This document shows, piece after piece, positions 59,152-64,000 of a stretch of 64,000 bases of DNA (position 1 is the first letter of the stretch; each line of letters starts with the position of its first letter). The notes beneath the pieces were generated by a model, which saw nothing but the letters and a program-made list of their open reading frames with translations, was not told where the DNA came from and searched no databases. The DNA comes from Chrysaora quinquecirrha (Eukaryota > Cnidaria > Scyphozoa > Semaeostomeae > Pelagiidae), in assembly GCA_014526335.1 (NCBI GenBank), contig JACTAT010000007.1:1091865-1155864 (forward strand), written 5' to 3'. Made by a program: the position numbers and the translations under genes.

Positions 59152-59452
59152 ATCTTTGGCCGTTGCCAAATTATCGAACATTGTTTTTCAAACATTTGAA
59201 GTTCACTTATATTTGACCGTTCGTCCATGTCTCTGGCCATATCCAGTCGTCTTCCACCATTTCTCGTCAGACATTTTGTCCTTGTGAGAAGCAGAAAGTA
59301 ATTTTGAAATTTCTCAAAAAAATTGCCTTCGCGTGATTCTGCTCGAATTAATGGTTAGCAACGTGGCTAAACGTTCAAACCTTTGTCAAACATTTTGTTT
59401 AAAGTTTAAGTGTTTGGCAAACAATGTTTGATCCTTGGACTAGGACCTGGGG
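59152..59452. mobile_element. TIR-2 element
   Basis: TTGGCCGTTGCCAAATTATC and GGCAAACAATGTTTGATCCT then TGG are inverted relatives. The interior includes CGTGGCTAAACGTTCAAACC. Confidence 0.6.
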
Positions 59453-59854
59453 GTAAGCTAGAAAGAACCTGGGCCTAAGCAATGAAGGACCAGCATTCAA
59501 TACTTCTCCCCTCCCTCTCAAGTCAATGTTGTTAGTAATTTTTAAGTTTCATAATTTGACCGTGTCAGTCCTATCCAAAAACACAAAATTGACTTGGGGG
59601 GAGGGTGGGGGCTCTGGTGAAAAAACTGATCGCGTAGAGTAATGGATTCGATTTTGTTTATTAATAGTCTTAGTTAATTTTGACCAGTGATTGGGAAGCA
59701 AGAAAGGGCCTGGGCCCAATGATATCATTGCCTGGGCCTAAGGAAGAAAGAACCTGGGCCTAGGCATGAATTTGAAATGAAAACTAATTATGCAATACTT
59801 GAAACTAAAAACAGGAAAATATTATGAAGAGACACTAAAGTTAAACTCGATGAT

Positions 59855-60311
59855 TTATCAACTTTTTCCATATACGTCATTTATTAAGCAGGAATAACTG
59901 ATATTGAGCTATTTTAAGAAAATTTGTCTTTCCTTATCAAGAAAGGAAGACTGCTCTTGTGCGTTGAGAAACCAATCTTTAATTGTTGATCTGTTCATTA
60001 CAAGTTATCAACTTTTTCCATATACGTCATGTTTATTAAGCAGGAATAATTGTTATTGAGTTATTTTAAGAAAATTTGTCTTTCCTTATCAAGAAAGGAA
60101 GACTGCTCTTGTGCGTTGAGAAACCAATTTTTAATTGTTGATCTGTTCAATACAATTTATCAACTTTTTCCATTTACGTCATGTTTATTAAGCAGGAATA
60201 ATTGATATTGAGTTATTTTAAGAAAATTTGCCTTTCCTTATCAAGAAAGGAAGACTGCTCTTGTGCGTTGGTATTTAAGAAACCAATCTTTAATTGTTAA
60301 TCTTTTCAATA
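59855..60311 (+). repeat. Three-copy tandem repeat, unit about 151 bp
   Basis: TTATCAACTTTTTCCATATA begins units at 59855, 60005 and 60157. Each has the palindromic CTTTCCTTATCAAGAAAGGA and AACCAATCTTTAATTGTT. Copies are nearly identical. Confidence 0.9.
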
Positions 60312-60465
60312 CAATTCAAAAAGATCCGATACATGTATAGACATTATATTTGTTGCATACGAAATATGTAATTGTCATATAATTATACCACGGCATTGCA
60401 AATAAACACGTAAATATGGTCAATTTACGTGTTTACGACAGAAGGAACTGTTTTAAAGAAGCTGT

Positions 60466-60632
60466 TGCGTCGTGGTATAATCCAGCTGACCTGTGGTGTC
60501 AAGAGCTCTGTGTGGTCAGGGTTCGAGCCCAGCCACGGTAGCGTCACAGCCAGGGTCGAGGTCTCGATTAGTTAACCTGCTACTGAGATCCTAGCGACTG
60601 GTGCTCAAACACCATTTCACCTTCCTTCACAA
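60466..60632 (+). repeat. SINE-1 full-length copy
   Basis: GCGTCGTGGTATAATCCAGC, GGTTCGAGCCCAGCCACGG and TCGAGGTCTCGATTAGTTAA appear in order, followed by a CACCTTCC tail. It is one of the best preserved copies. Confidence 0.85.
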
Positions 60633-61044
60633 TAAAGTATTTTTATTATAATCGTAATTGTAATTTTAATTTTACATTATTTAATGTTGGTATTGTACCA
60701 TGTTTTTCTCAGTTTTACATGCATCTTCGTGCACGTGCGTTAACGGTCATCTTTTGTTTCTTTGGTGCCACTTTACAGCAATTTGGCCAAGTTCTGCTAT
60801 CGAAAATAGGCAAAGAAAACTGTCTCTTTTATTCCCTATTTGGTTTGACGTCATTCAACATCTTTGGGAGGTGCATTTCTTGTTCACTAGTATTGTTTGT
60901 GCTAGACCTACTGTCCCGCCTACTGTACTCTACTTGGCTCAAAATGCAGGGAAAATGCGTTTTCGCATGCAACATTCTCTGCGATTCACAAATTTGAGGT
61001 ATCTACCTCGGGAATTTCTAGTTGGTGTGGTCATTGCTCATTGG

Positions 61045-61590
61045 TCACGGGCGGTAGGCTATGGGTTCGAATCTCGTTGGACTCATTTTCCACTACACTT
61101 TTTTTTCATAAGAAACCGGTTTATAAGAAACCTAGAACTAAACACCCAAAAAGTTAAGAAACTTTTACAACTAGGAGGAAGAAGTTAAGAAACTTAAGAA
61201 ATTTTTGCTTCCGTTTTCCAACATACTGATTCACATTTGTGGAGGTAGTAATTAGTTCTCAAGCATTTCCGTGCGATTTCTCGCATCTGTAAGCAATACT
61301 GTATCCCGTGTATCCCACAGAAGTTTTTTTGTCGTTTTAACTGCAATTTATTTCAATTCATTAAGAAACTGTTAAGAAACTTTTAGAACTAAAATTGGGC
61401 CAAAAATTCAGAAACTTTAAGAACTAGGCCCCGAGCCAGGTTTCTTATAAAAAAACGTGTATAGCTAACCTAGCCTATAGCTAACTCAGCTGTCCAACCT
61501 TTCGAGGTCGGTAAATTAGTAGGTACCCAGGGTATTTTTTTCTAGAATACTGTGTAAGTCTTGCGGCGCAAGCCATGCCCACATAAGAAG
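61045..61590 (+). repeat. SINE-2 copy split by a TIR-1 element
   Basis: The head with GGGTTCGAATCTCGTTGGAC ends at about 61093. TIR-1 occupies 61096-61459, and the SINE body (CTGTCCAACCTTTCGAGGTC, CCCAGGGTAT) resumes after it. Confidence 0.7.
61094..61461. mobile_element. TIR-1 MITE copy 8 inside SINE-2
   Basis: The ends TACACTTTTTTTTCATAAGA and TTCTTATAAAAAAACGTGTA are inverted with TA at both edges. Interior GAAACTGTTAAGAAACTTTT matches other copies. It splits a SINE-2 copy. Confidence 0.8.
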
Positions 61591-62650
61591 TAAGGCCTCT
61601 CCATATTGTTTTGTTACCCATCAGCCATCAGCCTGCCTTGCAGACTCGACCATGGACTCAAGTGAAACTTTGAAATTTTAATTCAACTCAACTCTTCTGG
61701 AAGTAAACACCAGTTGAATCTGCAACCAACGCTAGTTTTGTCTGCCTGAGTGCTGTTCAGTTTTTTTGAAAAATGACGTTTTGGGTGGTATAAATTTAAA
61801 AAACTAAGCCCCGAGCTAAGTCTTTTATAAAATGAAAAATATGCAAGTGTATACAAGATTACATCATGCATATTAAGAGTGAATTTTCCCGTGAATTTTC
61901 CTCTCATACACTTGTTTACTCGTGCATAGCTTTGTTTCATCTCATGACAGCATCAGCCCTTTGTATACCATAACGTGGCCATCCAGTAATAGACAATAGC
62001 AATTCAATTTAGCACTAAATAATTCATGCAGGTTTCTAATCCCAATTCATTAAACTTTTGGTTTTGTACCAAGTGGCAGTTTCGTGCGTAAGCAAATTAT
62101 GTTTACATACATCACCATAGCAACAGTACTTCTTGCAACTTGTTCTCTATATATGACAAAAGACAGCAGAGTGTAGGCAGTTTGTTATATGTCCATGAAA
62201 GACAATAGATCTTATCAAGCCTGGTATATTAGAAGCCTGCATTCAAATTTAGTTATTTACTTCTTCCCTCGCATATACAACTTTGAAAGTATTTATTTGT
62301 GATTTGATGCGTATTTTACTTGGAAAATATGCCTGGTGTTAAACATGATTTTGGTAAGCCTTTTTCGAGCCTTTTTTCCTTTAAAAGCTATCATCTGTCT
62401 ACTTTACGAATGTTGGAGGTGAATTTTTCAATGCATGCTACAGACGTCCAAGAGCTATAAGCACAATCAATATTCTCCAAATTCTCTCGAGCAGACATTG
62501 CAAAACAGTATCACGTTTTCTGTCTTTGTTTACAGTTGGTTTTTAGGTAAACCTTACCTTCTTTAATATGAAATACCAACTAATGCATGCTAACTAATTA
62601 TAACAAACTAACTTAACTCACTAAAATAAAACAGGATAAACTTGTTATAT
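61590..62650. other. No gene recognised
   Basis: A TIR-1 fragment (AAACTAAGCCCCGAGCTAAG) lies at 61799-61830. The remainder is unique AT-rich DNA with no open frame of note. Confidence 0.5.
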
Positions 62651-62654
62651 ATAG

Positions 62655-62712
62655 ATTTTCCTACAAGTGGCACACCACAATTGATGGGATTTGAACCCTA
62701 GACTGTATTTGT
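62655..62712 (-). repeat. SINE-3 fragment
   Basis: The reverse strand reads AGTCTAGGGTTCAAATCCCA then AATTGTGGTGTGCCACTTG. Only the B-box half remains. Confidence 0.5.
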
Positions 62713-62767
62713 ATTTTTGGGCAATAAAATGCAAAGATGTTTAGGATGGTGCAGAGTTGCCCTAGCC

Positions 62768-62827
62768 TAGCCTGCGTGCAGCCTCAAACTCTTTCTCGGA
62801 GAAGAGTTTGAGGCTGCACGCAGGCTA
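62768..62827. other. Perfect 26-bp inverted repeat with 8-base loop
   Basis: TAGCCTGCGTGCAGCCTCAA continuing ACTCTT is followed by TCTCGGAG and its exact reverse complement. The motif TAGCCTGCGTGCAGC appears once more at 62832. A related but weaker palindrome lies at 3893-3958. Confidence 0.9.
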
Positions 62828-63070
62828 CTCTAGCCTGCGTGCAGCTTCTTTACTCAAAATCTTCCTCGAACTCCTCTCCCAGTCAGGGCCGTCGAGAGGC
62901 AGACCGGAGGGGGGCTTTGGGATCTCACGGGTTGCGGGTTTGGCCGATTTCGCCCTCGGGTTTTTCAAAAAAATTTTGCGGGTTTTCGGGTCAAGTATAT
63001 TTAACGGGCAACGGGTTTTGCCATTTTTGTGTTCGAAGAATTTCGAACACATTGGTGTGGGGTGGCGTGT

Positions 63071-63071
63071 C

Positions 63072-63142
<71 letters not shown>

Positions 63143-63143
63143 C
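63071..63143 (+). repeat. (CTAA)n microsatellite
   Basis: About 17 uninterrupted ACTA units form a pure tetranucleotide tract. Confidence 0.95.
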
Positions 63144-63474
63144 ACTGACTAACCAACTCTTGAACAATGGAAAACGTGTAACAATAGTATAAGCATCTCA
63201 ACAATGCCATTAGCGCCATTGTCTCGGCCATTTATGCGCAATTTGCGGTTAGTTCTTCACAAGCCCCTTTGTCGATTTAAGGTCATGTGACAATTTTTCT
63301 CTTCGCACAAGCTTGATTGCATCTGACTCATGGCTGTTTACCATTTGAAACTGGCAAATTGCCACCTTGGATTGGTAAATGACATTTCACGCATTCTCAA
63401 CATTAATCAAAGAGTCTTGGCAAAAGCGGCAATTTCAAACCAGTTTTCAAAACAAATCTTCATTATTATCATCC

Positions 63475-63545
63475 TCACCATAAAATCGTCATAATAATAA
63501 TAATAATAATAATCACCATCATCATTATCATCATCATCATCATGA
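63475..63545 (+). repeat. (ATA)/(ATC) microsatellite
   Basis: AATAATAATAATAATAATCA is followed by ATCATCATCATCATG. Confidence 0.9.
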
Positions 63546-63594
63546 TTACCATCACTATCATTGATAGTGTGGCTGCGGCAAGATCTAAAGGAAC

Positions 63595-64000
63595 TCACCA
63601 CCACCACAATCACCCCTACAACCATCACCACCACCACCCCTATCACCACCACCACAACCACCCTAAAACCATCACCACCACCACCCTTATCACCACCACC
63701 ACAACCACCCTAAAATCATCACCACCACCACCCCTATCACCACCACCACAACCACCCCTAAAACCATCACCACCACCACCCTTATCACCACCACCACAAC
63801 CAGCCCTAAAATCATCACCACCACCACCCTATCACCACCACCACAACCACCCCTAAAACCATCACCACCACCACCCTTATCACCACCACCAGCCCCCTAA
63901 AACCACCACCACAGCCACCCCTACAACCATCACCACGATCACCTCTATCAAAACCACCACGCCCCTTATCACCACCACCACAACCACCCCTACAACCATC
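63595..64000 (+). repeat. CAC-rich minisatellite running off the window
   Basis: Units of about 50 bases with ACCATCACCACCACCACCC, TTATCACCACCACCACAACC and ACCCCTAAA repeat at least six times to the window end. Confidence 0.9.

Noticed and set aside
63542..63856. His/Pro-rich frame
   Set aside because: It comes from the CAC minisatellite; period and composition explain it fully.
1..64000. CRISPR array or bacterial operon
   Set aside because: No regularly spaced identical short repeats with unique spacers and no prokaryotic gene organisation were seen; all tandem arrays are eukaryotic-type satellites.

Overview
The window is AT-rich, repeat-laden animal DNA from an invertebrate with long introns. 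The gene architecture and repeats suggest a non-bilaterian such as a cnidarian or sponge, but I cannot name the species. Evidence for a metazoan nuclear genome: one 25-exon gene with GT-AG introns, an intron-nested tRNA-Glu gene, tRNA-derived SINEs, many short inverted-repeat (MITE-like) DNA elements, a Ty3/Gypsy-type LTR retrotransposon and a LINE remnant.

The only host protein gene I can support runs on the minus strand from the ATG at 47456 to the TAA at 6631. I assembled 25 exons whose junction phases all agree, giving one uninterrupted frame of 2,334 codons plus stop. The predicted protein is a type I membrane protein: signal peptide; N-terminal part without recognised domains (about residues 23-470); a large exon ending in an adhesion-like module; cysteine-rich C-D-G / D-x-C-G-x-C repeats; two IPT/TIG domains; a REJ (receptor for egg jelly) region; a GAIN-like stretch with a GPS cysteine pattern; one transmembrane helix; and a 14-residue basic tail. 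It resembles the extracellular part of polycystin-1/REJ proteins but stops after one helix, with no PLAT domain or TRP-like channel.

Layout: 1-6630 is downstream flank made of tandem repeats, foldback and TIR elements. 6631-47456 is the receptor gene, its introns packed with mobile elements: tRNA-Glu in intron 23, a 4.5-kb LTR retrotransposon with apparently identical LTRs in intron 14, a polypurine GAA tract of up to 1.1 kb in intron 4, and a degenerate TTAG tract in intron 8. 47457-64000 is upstream or intergenic DNA with satellites, an inverted second copy of a 0.7-kb intronic repeat, several TIR elements and CAT/CAC microsatellites. I see no second convincing host gene.

Mobile-element content is the other main theme. 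At least a dozen TIR families and four tRNA-derived SINE families are recognisable from copies inside the window. Several are nested (LTR element at a MITE end, MITE inside a SINE, SINE inside a MITE, MITE inside a MITE), so a relative insertion order can be read.
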